Assembly: GCA_964293585.1 (NCBI GenBank)
Contig: CAXYYS010000087.1
Location: forward strand, 1-6,928
Direction of reading: 5' to 3'
Length of the DNA stretch: 6,928 nucleotides
Source: JAKVKY01 sp964293585
Lineage (GTDB): Bacteria > Bacillota > Negativicutes > Acidaminococcales > Acidaminococcaceae
Shown here: positions 1 to 6,865 of the stretch, one piece after another
How the letters are laid out: every line of letters starts with the position of its first letter
Position numbering within the stretch: the first letter of the stretch is position 1
The notes under the pieces: model-generated
The model's input: the letters and a program-made list of their open reading frames with translations, nothing else
The model's database searches: none
What the model was told of the DNA's origin: nothing
Program-made: the position numbers and the translations under genes

Positions 1-788
1 CTTTTATTTTGTATCGCCTTAATATTTTTAAAAGCCGGATCGTGCAGCACCCGGTTGTACATATCACTCTTCTCGCTGGACTGGGAACAGATGATGACAT
101 CCGGATTCAGGCTGACAATCTGCTCTTTAGAAAGATGCTCGCCCTTTTTAAGGTTCACTAACCCGGCACCATTCACCACCCTGGCTTCGCGGCAAATATT
201 ATCAAAAGACCCATGGGTACGGCCAAAAGCTCCGGCCTCACCAAAAGCAATGGCCACCTGCGGCGTTTTAACACCGGCCAGACGGGCTTGTACCGCAGCA
301 ATACGCCCATCCATCTCCCGGCAAAGTTTGGTACCGGCTGCTTCCCGATGCAAGGCACCTGCCACCAGCATGATCCGCTGCTTAATTTCCTGATAACTGT
401 TAGGCGTATCCAGCTGTACCACCTTAAAGCCACAATCCCGCAGGGCCTCTGCCTGTTCTTTCCCAAAAAGCGACGGCATAAACACAAGCTCCGGACGCAG
501 GGCGATGATGGACTCCGTACCCGGCCGCTCCGGCAAGGTATTTTTAATCTGTCTGGCTACGGAACGGATGGCCTCTTTTAGAGAGTTCCGGTTGTACTCT
601 GTCGTTGCCAGGATCTGCTCCGGCTGCGCCAGGGCAAAAACAACTTCTTCCACTGAAGGAGAGACGGCAAGAATACGCTGGTAATCAGCGTCAGCCTGTG
701 GCTTAGGCTGTAGCGCCATTTTGTGTACGCAAAAAATGCCGCCCAACAAAATTACTATGATACTAAGCAGGATAATTATTTTTTTCAT
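1..788 (-). CDS. ABC transporter substrate-binding protein, FepB/BtuF type (3' end beyond window)
   Basis: The first 262 codons of an open frame that leaves the window at its left edge. It probably captures a metal chelate (iron-siderophore, haem or cobalamin class) outside the membrane and delivers it to a BtuC/FecC-like permease. Residues 1-19 are a short lysine-led hydrophobic stretch (MKKIIILLSI...), a signal peptide or N-terminal anchor. Cys20 follows, but GIFC is a poor lipobox because of Phe at -1, so lipidation is doubtful. From about residue 38 the sequence matches the Peripla_BP_2 pattern: AVSPSVEEVVFAL (41-53), LPERPGTESIIALRPELVF (85-103) and, in the second lobe, LSKEQIVSLNPDVII (219-233). 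Family members are usually 280-350 residues, so perhaps 20-90 are missing. The start is ATG at 788 with GTGAGGG just upstream, a somewhat close SD. It begins a new transcription unit after the larA terminator; permease and ATPase genes may lie beyond the left edge. The family call is solid; the ligand is unknown. Confidence 0.85.
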   Translation of the reverse strand, partial: MKKIIILLSIIVILLGGIFCVHKMALQPKPQADADYQRILAVSPSVEEVVFALAQPEQILATTEYNRNSLKEAIRSVARQIKNTLPERPGTESIIALRPELVFMPSLFGKEQAEALRDCGFKVVQLDTPNSYQEIKQRIMLVAGALHREAAGTKLCREMDGRIAAVQARLAGVKTPQVAIAFGEAGAFGRTHGSFDNICREARVVNGAGLVNLKKGEHLSKEQIVSLNPDVIICSQSSEKSDMYNRVLHDPAFKNIKAIQNK

Positions 789-847
789 AAGCCCTCACTT
801 ATGGACAAGATACTAAAAACAGGAAAGCACGGCCAAAACGGTCCTTG

Positions 848-876
848 CTTTTAAAATTAATAAAAATTTCTCTCAA
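848..876 (-). promoter_or_regulatory. Candidate promoter of the substrate-binding-protein gene
   Basis: On the minus strand, TTGAGA (876-871, five of six to the -35 consensus) is followed after 17 nt by TAAAAG (853-848, four of six to the -10 consensus) in a strongly AT-rich setting. It would give a leader of about 50 nt before the ATG at 788. A promoter is needed here because a strong terminator lies directly upstream, but the exact hexamers are only a best guess. Confidence 0.35.
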
Positions 877-883
877 TAAGAAT

Positions 884-896
884 AATATACTATATT
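884..896. promoter_or_regulatory. AT-rich perfect palindrome, possible operator
   Basis: AATATACTATATT is a perfect 6-1-6 inverted repeat between the larA terminator and the candidate promoter of the binding-protein gene, a few bases upstream of the proposed -35. Its place suits a regulator binding site for the uptake gene. It does not clearly match the Fur consensus. It has no GC pairs in the arms, so chance in an AT-rich spacer is a real alternative. Confidence 0.3.
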
Positions 897-910
897 CTTT
901 ACCATCCGAC

Positions 911-945
911 AAAAAGAAAAACCGCTTTCCCGAAGGAAAGCGGTT
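911..945 (-). terminator. Rho-independent terminator after larA
   Basis: An 11-bp perfect stem (920-930 pairing with 935-945) closes a four-base loop that reads TTCG on the minus strand inside CC...GG, the very stable C(UUCG)G tetraloop. On the minus strand the stem runs into TTTTTCTTTTT. There is no T tract on the plus-strand side, so it acts leftwards. It lies 44 nt past the larA stop and ends the trk-larA unit. Confidence 0.93.
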
Positions 946-989
946 CTACGTTTTCAGGCATCCGTTGACACTTATACCGGCCAGCTTTT

Positions 990-2288
990 TTAGCCTTCCA
1001 GTATCGGCAAAGTCGCCGAGGCATGACCCATGATCGTAACCTTATAGTCGTGCTTATCCTGTTCCAGCAGCTGCTTCTGTGCCAGTTCCCAGGCTTCTTC
1101 CAGGGAAGCCACCGGAATCTGGCCGGAACTTTTGACAAAGGCAAAATTCTCCGGCCTGGTCACCAGATACACGGTCAGGGAATTAATGATCTGACGGGAT
1201 TTAAACGCCACAAAGGCCGGGATGGAGAAATCGGCCCGCACCTCTTTTTCAAACTGCAGCGGTTCGGATTTTACCAGCCAGTCCGTAAAGACCGCCGGTT
1301 CCTTAATGTCCGGACATTCCAGGGTCTGGATCATGATGCCGCCCGGTTTTACGGCAAAGATGGCGTTCATATGGCTCTTCATGGCCTGGTACAGGTTCAA
1401 ATCTTTAGGATAGCCGCCGGCTGAAGCAATAACCACATCCGCCTGCTCTTTAATATGTACGCCGGCCAGCTTAAGCAAATCCCGGCAGCCCTTGGCAAAA
1501 GCCGTCTGCCAGTTGCCGGCCACAATCTCATGCAGCGCGCCTTCCGGGGTAAAGACCACGTTCAGCAAAAAATCCGGGTTCAGCATGGCGCAGGCTTCCT
1601 CCATGTCTTCGGCAATCCGGTTGCCCTGCAGGATAGCCGTTTCCGTTGTTTTTTCACAACCGGCTCCCACCTGGTCCGCCAGCGCCATCAGATGGTTATG
1701 ATTAATGGAATCCAGTCCCGCCACGCCCGGCAGGATAGCTTTGCGGCCGCCGCCAAAACCGGCGAAAGGATGCAGGGAGATACCGCCGGTCACGATGACT
1801 TTATCAGCCTGGGCCACCACCGTGTCCAGATAGACCGGCGTGCCGTATTTCGTGGTCCCGTAATATTTTAATTCGTCCTGCCTGCGGCAGTCATGTTGAT
1901 GGATTTTAATCCTGCGGGCCAGGTCCGCGCCGCACACCACCGCGTCTTCGGCCGGAGTCTGTGCCCGGTGGGTGCCGGTAGCGATCACGATCGTCATATC
2001 CTGATCCGGAATCCCCGCCTGATTTAGTTCGGCTACCACCTCCGGCAGAAACTCTGCCGTGTGTACCAGTCTGGTGATATCGCTGACCACCAGGGCTATC
2101 TTCTCGCCTTTATGCACCAGCTGGGATAAAGGCGCGCTGTCCAGCGGATGCAGCAAAGCCTCTCTTGTGGCTGCCTGCACATCCTGGATGGTCGCACCGC
2201 CGTTACCATGTATATCGTATAAAACATGTTCCTCCGGTAGCGTGATGGTTAGTTCCGTCTTGCCATAAGGTAATGCAAAAGTTTTCAT
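990..2288 (-). CDS. larA: LarA-family nickel-pincer 2-hydroxyacid racemase (lactate racemase-like)
   Basis: A cytosolic protein of 432 residues, close to the 424 of Lactiplantibacillus plantarum LarA. That enzyme interconverts D- and L-lactate by hydride transfer to a nickel pincer nucleotide bound to a lysine. Family landmarks are present in order: SDITR (69-73, with the substrate-binding Arg73), GTHR (105-108, catalytic His107), SLHPFAGFGGGRKAILPG (171-188) with the second catalytic His173 and cofactor lysine Lys183, His199 as likely nickel ligand (same +16 spacing as Lys184/His200 in LarA), and GGYPKDLNLYQAMK (291-304). No key residue is missing, so an active enzyme is expected. The start is fixed by AAGGAG eight nt before the ATG. 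It is the last gene before the terminator and follows trkH by 57 nt. The maturation genes larB, larC and larE are not in the window. Many family members act on other 2-hydroxyacids, and SDITRLV replaces the DHTRP of lactate racemase, so lactate as substrate is only the default guess. Confidence 0.87.
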   Translation of the reverse strand: MKTFALPYGKTELTITLPEEHVLYDIHGNGGATIQDVQAATREALLHPLDSAPLSQLVHKGEKIALVVSDITRLVHTAEFLPEVVAELNQAGIPDQDMTIVIATGTHRAQTPAEDAVVCGADLARRIKIHQHDCRRQDELKYYGTTKYGTPVYLDTVVAQADKVIVTGGISLHPFAGFGGGRKAILPGVAGLDSINHNHLMALADQVGAGCEKTTETAILQGNRIAEDMEEACAMLNPDFLLNVVFTPEGALHEIVAGNWQTAFAKGCRDLLKLAGVHIKEQADVVIASAGGYPKDLNLYQAMKSHMNAIFAVKPGGIMIQTLECPDIKEPAVFTDWLVKSEPLQFEKEVRADFSIPAFVAFKSRQIINSLTVYLVTRPENFAFVKSSGQIPVASLEEAWELAQKQLLEQDKHDYKVTIMGHASATLPILEG

Positions 2289-2296
2289 AAGTTTTT

Positions 2297-2327
2297 CTCC
2301 TTAAGCTTTAGTTTGCTCTTTATTATA
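2297..2327 (-). promoter_or_regulatory. Possible internal promoter (-10) and strong RBS of larA
   Basis: In the 57-nt gap between trkH and larA the minus strand holds a perfect TATAAT (2327-2322), then AAGGAG (2302-2297) eight nt before the larA ATG. The -35 region would fall on the trkH stop codon (GGTAAA at 17 nt spacing) and is poor, and no TGn extension precedes the -10. The ribosome binding site is secure; the promoter is plausible, and would let larA be transcribed apart from the trk genes. Confidence 0.45.
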
Positions 2328-2345
2328 CAACAGCCGGGCCACTTT

Positions 2346-3806
2346 TTACCACCTTCTGGCGCTATGCCAGAACTCGGTACGCAGCAGCACCAGTACTGTG
2401 AAAAACTCCAGCCGTCCTAAAAGCATGGCCGCAATAAGCACCCATTTGCCGCCGGCGGTCAGGGTGCCAAAGTTGCTCATGCCCCCGATAAGCCCCACTC
2501 CGGGCGAAACACTGCTCAGGCAGCTGGCCACTCCGAAGATAGATTCGTTCATGGACACGCCGGTAGCTGCCAGCAGCAGCGAAAACAGAATAATGGAAGC
2601 CACATAGATAAAGAAGAAACAGTTGATGGAAATTAACTGAGGCACGGTAAGCAAGCGGCCGTTATAAGAAATCTTTAGCAACATGGTCGGATGCAGGACC
2701 CGCGCCAGTTCTGCCTTGATAATCTTCATCAGCACCAGGAAACGGGAAATCTTGATGCCGCCGGCGGTAGAACCGCTGCAGGCACCGGTAAAATACAGGA
2801 TGGTCAGCAGAAAATTGGCAAAGGCCGGCCACTGATCATAGTCAAAAGCCGCAAACCCGGCGGTAGATGAAAAGGACACCACGTGAAACACCGCCAGCCG
2901 CATATTATCCGCCAGGACGCCGCCTTTTGTCAAGGCCAGGTTCAAAGTAATCAGACCGGAAAGCACCACCAGTAAATAGACATACGCCTTAAACTCGTCG
3001 TCTTCCTTAAAAACTGCCAGGCCTTTCTTGGTAGCGGCAAAATACAGGGTAAAGTTCACGCTGGCCAGAAACATAAAGATAGTGATGACAATCTCCACCA
3101 GCGGACTGTGAAAATGGGCCACGCCATCGTTATAGGTAGAAAAGCCTCCCGTGGCCACCGTGGTCAGGGAATGATTAAAGGCGTCAAAAAAATTTAAGTG
3201 GCAGCACATTAAAAGCAAAGTCTCGGCAAAGGTCAGGATGAGATAGATTCCAAAGATGACCCAGGCCGTGTTCTTCATCCGGGGCAGCATCTTGTTAAAG
3301 CTGAAGCCGCCGAATTCTGAGTTAAAAAGCTGCACCGCACTGCCGGAAAGCTGCGGCAAGAGGACGATAAAGATCATGATGACGCCTAACCCGCCCAGCC
3401 ACTGGGTCAGGCTGCGCCAGAGCAGGATACTTTTGGGCACGATTTCGACATCCGGAATAACCGACGCGCCCGTGGTCGTAAGCCCGGAAACACTTTCAAA
3501 AAGTGCGGAGACCACATCGAAAGAACCGGAGAAAAGATACGGCAGGCTGCCTACCGCCGAAAGCAGCAGCCAGGCAAAAACCATGGTCGCGACGCCTTCC
3601 CGGTTGGAGATAGTTTCCTTATATTTGTCATAAGAACCATATGCCAGAAGCAGGCAGGCCAGGGTGGCGGTCAGCATGATAGAAGCGCCAAAGAAGGCCC
3701 GCCCAGCATCGCCATAAAAAAAGGAAGCTATAAAAGGCAGGCACAAAGTCCCGGCGCCATATAAAGTTAGCCGTCCCAATAAAAAGCAGACTATCTTAAC
3801 ATTCAT
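2346..3806 (-). CDS. trkH: Potassium uptake protein TrkH, second of two tandem paralogues
   Basis: A 486-residue inner-membrane protein, the channel/transporter subunit of a Trk potassium uptake system gated by TrkA. The length and N-terminal extra helices fit TrkH rather than the shorter KtrB. Four membrane-pore-membrane repeats can be followed by their loops: LTTTGAS (109-115), ATGGFS (218-223), SSTAGF (313-318) and SSVSPGVG (431-438). The TrkH signature GACSGSTAGGIKISR (341-355) and the C-terminal LLGRLEFFTVLVL (462-474) are intact. Oddly, the fourth loop has Ser434 where the filter glycine (usually N-V/L-G-P-G) is expected, which may change selectivity or reflect reliance on a partner. 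The start is ATG with AAGGAG seven nt upstream. It lies 70 nt after the other trkH, to which it is clearly homologous but diverged along its whole length, so this is an old duplication or separate acquisition. Family assignment is firm; ion specificity is not. Confidence 0.93.
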   Translation of the reverse strand: MNVKIVCFLLGRLTLYGAGTLCLPFIASFFYGDAGRAFFGASIMLTATLACLLLAYGSYDKYKETISNREGVATMVFAWLLLSAVGSLPYLFSGSFDVVSALFESVSGLTTTGASVIPDVEIVPKSILLWRSLTQWLGGLGVIMIFIVLLPQLSGSAVQLFNSEFGGFSFNKMLPRMKNTAWVIFGIYLILTFAETLLLMCCHLNFFDAFNHSLTTVATGGFSTYNDGVAHFHSPLVEIVITIFMFLASVNFTLYFAATKKGLAVFKEDDEFKAYVYLLVVLSGLITLNLALTKGGVLADNMRLAVFHVVSFSSTAGFAAFDYDQWPAFANFLLTILYFTGACSGSTAGGIKISRFLVLMKIIKAELARVLHPTMLLKISYNGRLLTVPQLISINCFFFIYVASIILFSLLLAATGVSMNESIFGVASCLSSVSPGVGLIGGMSNFGTLTAGGKWVLIAAMLLGRLEFFTVLVLLRTEFWHSARRW

Positions 3807-3813
3807 GCCCTTG

Positions 3814-3819
3814 CTCCTT
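3814..3819 (-). promoter_or_regulatory. Strong ribosome binding site of the second trkH
   Basis: AAGGAG on the minus strand lies seven nt before the ATG at 3806 and fixes that start. It contrasts with the weak initiation region of the first trkH (before 5367), so the two TrkH subunits may be made in unequal amounts from one message. Confidence 0.8.
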
Positions 3820-3876
3820 TGCCAGCCTTATCTCTACCAGGAACCAGGCGTTCCCCTGCCTTACACGGTACAGCCG

Positions 3877-5367
3877 CTACCAGCTGCGTTTGCCCATCCA
3901 GAATCCCGGGCTCAGGACCATGACCATGGTAAAAAGTTCCACCCGCCCCAGGATCATGGCAAAATACAGTACCAGCCGGTTCCATACCGGCAAACCGACG
4001 TAAGAAATATTCTTACCGATTAAACTATACGGCGAGCCTAAATTGCTCAGGCAGTTTACCACCGTGGACAAGGTTTCCAGGATACCGAAACCCGTCAGGG
4101 AATACGCTACCACCAGCACGATAAAGACCAGGAAATACAGGAAGAAATAACGTCCTACCCCGCCAATGGCCGTAGACGGCACCGGTTTGCCGCCCATGGT
4201 AAGCAGCGTGGCAAAATGGGGATGAGCCGTACGCATAATTTCATTTTTACAAATCTTGAGCAGCACCACCATGCGGGAAATCTTCAGGCCGCCCGCCGTA
4301 GAACCGCTGCACCCGCCAATCATGGCCAGGTAAAAAAGCAATAACCGGCTAAAAGAAGGCCAGGTGGAATAATCCACATCGGCAAATCCCGCGGTGCTCA
4401 TGACCGACACCGTTTGAAACAGGGCATAGCGCCCCGCATCCAAGAAAGAATAGGTCTGACTCGACCACAAGTTAAAAGTAATGACCAGGAACGCGCCCAC
4501 CAGGATACTGAAATACCATTTACATTCCGTATCTTTTTTCAGCAGCGAGAAACGTCCCTGCAGACAGCGGTAATACAGGACGCAGTTAATACTGCCAATC
4601 AGCATGAAGATGATCAGGAGTGCTTCCACCAGCAAAGATTTGTTCCCCGCCAGAAAATTATTCAGTTGGGTAAAACCGCCGGTGGAAATGGTCGCCATGC
4701 TGACGGCCAGGGAAGTCAAAGTAGGCACGCCCGCCAGACGGAGCAGCAGCGCTTCCATCACGGTCGTACCTGCATAAATCGTAAAAATGATATAGGCGGA
4801 AGTCATGGCGCTGGGCATGGTACGTTCTGCCGAAGCGCCCTGCACCTCGGCCGAGAAAAGATAGCCGGCGCCGGCGCCTAACCGGGGCAGCAGCAGGATA
4901 AAAACAATGATGGTTCCGATACCACCCAGCCACTGTGCCCACACATGCCATAAGAGCAGGGTGCGTGGAAAACCATGTCCCAGCGGCATAGCGCTTACAC
5001 CTGTCGTCGTCAGTGCCGCCGCACTTTCAAACAAGGCATCCGGGAAAGTGAACAGGCCCGACAAAAAATAAGGCAGGGCGCCTAGAAAAGTCATCAAAAA
5101 CCAGCCGCAGCCTAAAAAAGCGATGCCTTCACGAATAGTGAAGTTCCGCATATTTTTATAATCCTTAACCCAGTGGTTGCGCAAGGCCAGGTGCTTGTAA
5201 CGCTTCCAGGCCCAAAAGCCCAAAAGCAAAGACAGGAACATGGTATCGGCACAGGGCAGGATAAAAGCATGTTCCCAGGTACAAGCATATAAAATTATCG
5301 GTATCAGGGCCAGGCCATGGAGTATGCACACATACCCCAGCACGCCTACCACAATTGCTAAGTTCAT
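3877..5367 (-). CDS. trkH: Potassium uptake protein TrkH, first of two tandem paralogues
   Basis: A 496-residue polytopic inner-membrane protein and the trkH directly after trkA, so the most likely standard partner of that gating subunit. Pore loops are LTTTGVS (119-125), STGGFT (228-233), MSTAGF (323-328) and SNLGSPYS (441-448), each keeping the filter glycine (Gly123, Gly230, Gly327, Gly444). The fourth has SPYS in place of the common PGLG-type continuation. The TrkH hallmark GGCSGSTAGGLKISR (351-365) and C-terminal ILGRVELFTMVMVL (472-485) are present. The N-terminus has two extra hydrophobic segments (about 1-28 and 36-54) typical of TrkH. The gene begins 44 nt after the trkA stop; only GGAAAG-like purines, rather far from the ATG, precede it, so initiation looks weak or coupled to trkA translation. 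No upstream in-frame alternative start has a better site. The family call is firm; the main uncertainty is whether it forms homodimers or mixes with the neighbouring paralogue. Confidence 0.94.
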   Translation of the reverse strand: MNLAIVVGVLGYVCILHGLALIPIILYACTWEHAFILPCADTMFLSLLLGFWAWKRYKHLALRNHWVKDYKNMRNFTIREGIAFLGCGWFLMTFLGALPYFLSGLFTFPDALFESAAALTTTGVSAMPLGHGFPRTLLLWHVWAQWLGGIGTIIVFILLLPRLGAGAGYLFSAEVQGASAERTMPSAMTSAYIIFTIYAGTTVMEALLLRLAGVPTLTSLAVSMATISTGGFTQLNNFLAGNKSLLVEALLIIFMLIGSINCVLYYRCLQGRFSLLKKDTECKWYFSILVGAFLVITFNLWSSQTYSFLDAGRYALFQTVSVMSTAGFADVDYSTWPSFSRLLLFYLAMIGGCSGSTAGGLKISRMVVLLKICKNEIMRTAHPHFATLLTMGGKPVPSTAIGGVGRYFFLYFLVFIVLVVAYSLTGFGILETLSTVVNCLSNLGSPYSLIGKNISYVGLPVWNRLVLYFAMILGRVELFTMVMVLSPGFWMGKRSW

Positions 5368-5411
5368 GATCTAATGTTCTGCTTTCCGTTCCTGTTCTTT
5401 CTTAATCCTGC

Positions 5412-6749
5412 TTACACCGGAAACAAAGCCATGATATCCATGACCGCTTCACTCTGGGCAAAAATAATCACCCGGTCGCCTTCCGCAAGGATCGTATTGC
5501 CATTGGGGACAAAGGCCTCATTATCATGCACCATGGCACAAACCAGACATTCTCGCGGCAGATCCGCTTCCAGGAGCGCCTTGCCTACCAGGGGGCTGCC
5601 TGCCGGCAACTTTAATTCCATCATCTCCGCCTGCGCGCCTTCCAGCAGCGACAGGGAAATCAGGACTTCCCGTCTGATAAACTTTAGCACCTCACCGGCA
5701 CTTAAAAGCCTGGCGGAAAGAGTAATATCCACACCTGCTTCTTCCATCAGGCCCACATATTCGCCCCGGGCCACCCGGGTAATAGTTTTACGCGCCCCCA
5801 GATGTTTGGCAATCATGGCGAAAAGCAGGTTCATCTTGTCGTTATCCGTCAGGCATAAAACCACGTCCGCATCTGCGATGCCTTCATCTTCCAGAAAATT
5901 AAAGTCCGTACCGTCACCGCACAAGACCATGCCGTTGTTCACCAGCGGGATCATCTGCTGACATTTCTCTTTATTTATGTCGATGATCTTGACGAATATA
6001 TTCAGTGCTTCCAGGATGGGCAGCAAAAATTTGGCGGTCCTGCTGGCGCCGATGATCAAAACGCGTTCTGTCTTCTTATATTTAGAATTAAAATTGCCCC
6101 GCAAAGCCGAAACCGCATCCGATTTGCCTACAAAATACACATTATCCCCCGGTTTGAGCATATCGCCGCCGTGGGGAATAATCATGGTGCCGCTGCGGAA
6201 AATCATGGCGATCAAAATGCCGGTAGGAAGGTGGATATCCCGTAAGGAAGCATTCACATAATCCGAATCCGCTGTGATCTTTACCTCAAACAAACTGATT
6301 TTCCCGTCCGCAAAAAGATTAATTGCCAGGGCCGCCGGCGTCTCCAGGATATTTCTAATCTCGTTGGCCAGGATCCGTTCCGGGTTAAGGGCCAGGTCTA
6401 TCTTCATCTCTTTGTGCAAAAGTTCCTGGGCATGGGTATCATAATCCGTGCTCCTGATCTGGGCTACCGTATATTTAATACCATGCTCCTTTGCCAGGAA
6501 GCAGACTATCATATTTACTTCATCACTGTCGGTACAGGCTACGCACACGTCGGCCTGTCTTACCTCCGGCATATTCAGGACTTCTTCACTACAACCATTA
6601 CCCAGGATTGTCAAAACATCCAAGGTATTCTTCACGATATTGCGGCGGTTTTCGTCACTCTCCACCACCACCACATCAAATTGCCCCTTGGACAAAAGAT
6701 TAGCCACGCTATAACCAAACTTACCGGCACCAACTACAACTATACGCAT
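5412..6749 (-). CDS. trkA: Trk potassium uptake regulatory subunit TrkA (two RCK modules)
   Basis: A soluble 445-residue protein that forms the cytosolic nucleotide-binding ring gating TrkH. It has the full tandem layout of TrkA. RCK-N 1 (about 1-120) has the Rossmann motif GAGKFG (7-12), the acidic end of strand two at Glu30, and TDSDEVNM (73-80). RCK-C 1 spans about 135-215. RCK-N 2 (about 228-345) has GASRTAKFL (234-242), GDGTDFNFL (278-286) and TDNDKMN (301-307). RCK-C 2 spans about 370-445. The second dinucleotide motif is degenerate (G-x-S-x-x-A), as often in the second TrkA half, so the halves may bind different ligands. The start is ATG at 6749, because AGAAGGTG lies nine nt upstream; the in-frame GTG at 6761 is itself the end of that SD and has none of its own. 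It is the first gene of the trk-larA unit and has its own promoter. Confidence 0.95.
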   Translation of the reverse strand: MRIVVVGAGKFGYSVANLLSKGQFDVVVVESDENRRNIVKNTLDVLTILGNGCSEEVLNMPEVRQADVCVACTDSDEVNMIVCFLAKEHGIKYTVAQIRSTDYDTHAQELLHKEMKIDLALNPERILANEIRNILETPAALAINLFADGKISLFEVKITADSDYVNASLRDIHLPTGILIAMIFRSGTMIIPHGGDMLKPGDNVYFVGKSDAVSALRGNFNSKYKKTERVLIIGASRTAKFLLPILEALNIFVKIIDINKEKCQQMIPLVNNGMVLCGDGTDFNFLEDEGIADADVVLCLTDNDKMNLLFAMIAKHLGARKTITRVARGEYVGLMEEAGVDITLSARLLSAGEVLKFIRREVLISLSLLEGAQAEMMELKLPAGSPLVGKALLEADLPRECLVCAMVHDNEAFVPNGNTILAEGDRVIIFAQSEAVMDIMALFPV

Positions 6750-6758
6750 AGTGTTCTT

Positions 6759-6766
6759 CACCTTCT
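6759..6766 (-). promoter_or_regulatory. Ribosome binding site that decides the trkA start
   Basis: AGAAGGTG on the minus strand is a good Shine-Dalgarno sequence nine nt from the ATG at 6749. Its last three bases form the in-frame GTG at 6761 that a longest-frame caller would take as the start, which would add four residues (MKNT). Confidence 0.75.
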
Positions 6767-6807
6767 GTTTCGTTAGTAAGAGCTACTCCATAACACTTAT
6801 AAATTTT

Positions 6808-6816
6808 ATTATACCA
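6808..6816 (-). promoter_or_regulatory. Extended -10 promoter of the trkA-trkH-trkH-larA unit
   Basis: TGGTATAAT on the minus strand combines a perfect -10 hexamer with the TGn extension. The -35 position at 17 nt spacing (ACCGTG, 6836-6831) is poor, as is usual for extended -10 promoters. Transcription would begin near 6801, leaving a leader of about 50 nt, too short for a ydaO-type c-di-AMP riboswitch. Confidence 0.65.
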
Positions 6817-6865
6817 CGTCCAACCGGAATCACGGTAGGAATATTTATAGAAACAACCGTAAAAA

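Noticed and set aside
234..242. Idea that TrkA is damaged because its second Rossmann motif (residues 234-242 of the protein, GASRTAKFL) lacks GxGxxG
   Set aside because: A degenerate second motif of this kind is, as far as I recall, common in two-module TrkA proteins, and the rest of the module is intact. Start and end here are residue numbers of TrkA, not window positions.
213..581. Plus-strand open frame opposite the binding-protein gene
   Set aside because: It lies wholly antisense to a gene with clear family motifs, has no recognisable domain and no convincing ribosome binding site.
789..910. Cobalamin riboswitch before the BtuF-like gene
   Set aside because: The region is about 120 nt, very AT-rich, and has no B12-box-like segment or the needed helices.
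845..1033. Plus-strand open frame of 62 codons across the intergenic region
   Set aside because: It runs through the terminator hairpin and into the larA 3' end; its protein is low complexity at the start and unlike any family.
1455..1871. Plus-strand open frame of 138 codons inside larA
   Set aside because: Antisense shadow of larA codons, with composition typical of a reverse reading (rich in His, Gln, Arg).
3840..3854. Hairpin GGAAC/GTTCC between the two trkH genes as a terminator
   Set aside because: The stem is only 5 bp and no T tract follows on either strand, so it would not stop transcription.
4414..4881. Plus-strand open frame of 155 codons inside the first trkH
   Set aside because: Antisense shadow of membrane-protein codons; no domain, no RBS, and the opposite strand is certain coding.
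6750..6801. ydaO-type c-di-AMP riboswitch before trkA, as found upstream of some potassium transporter genes
   Set aside because: The predicted leader is only about 50 nt, and even the full space to the upstream terminator lacks the size and paired elements of that riboswitch.
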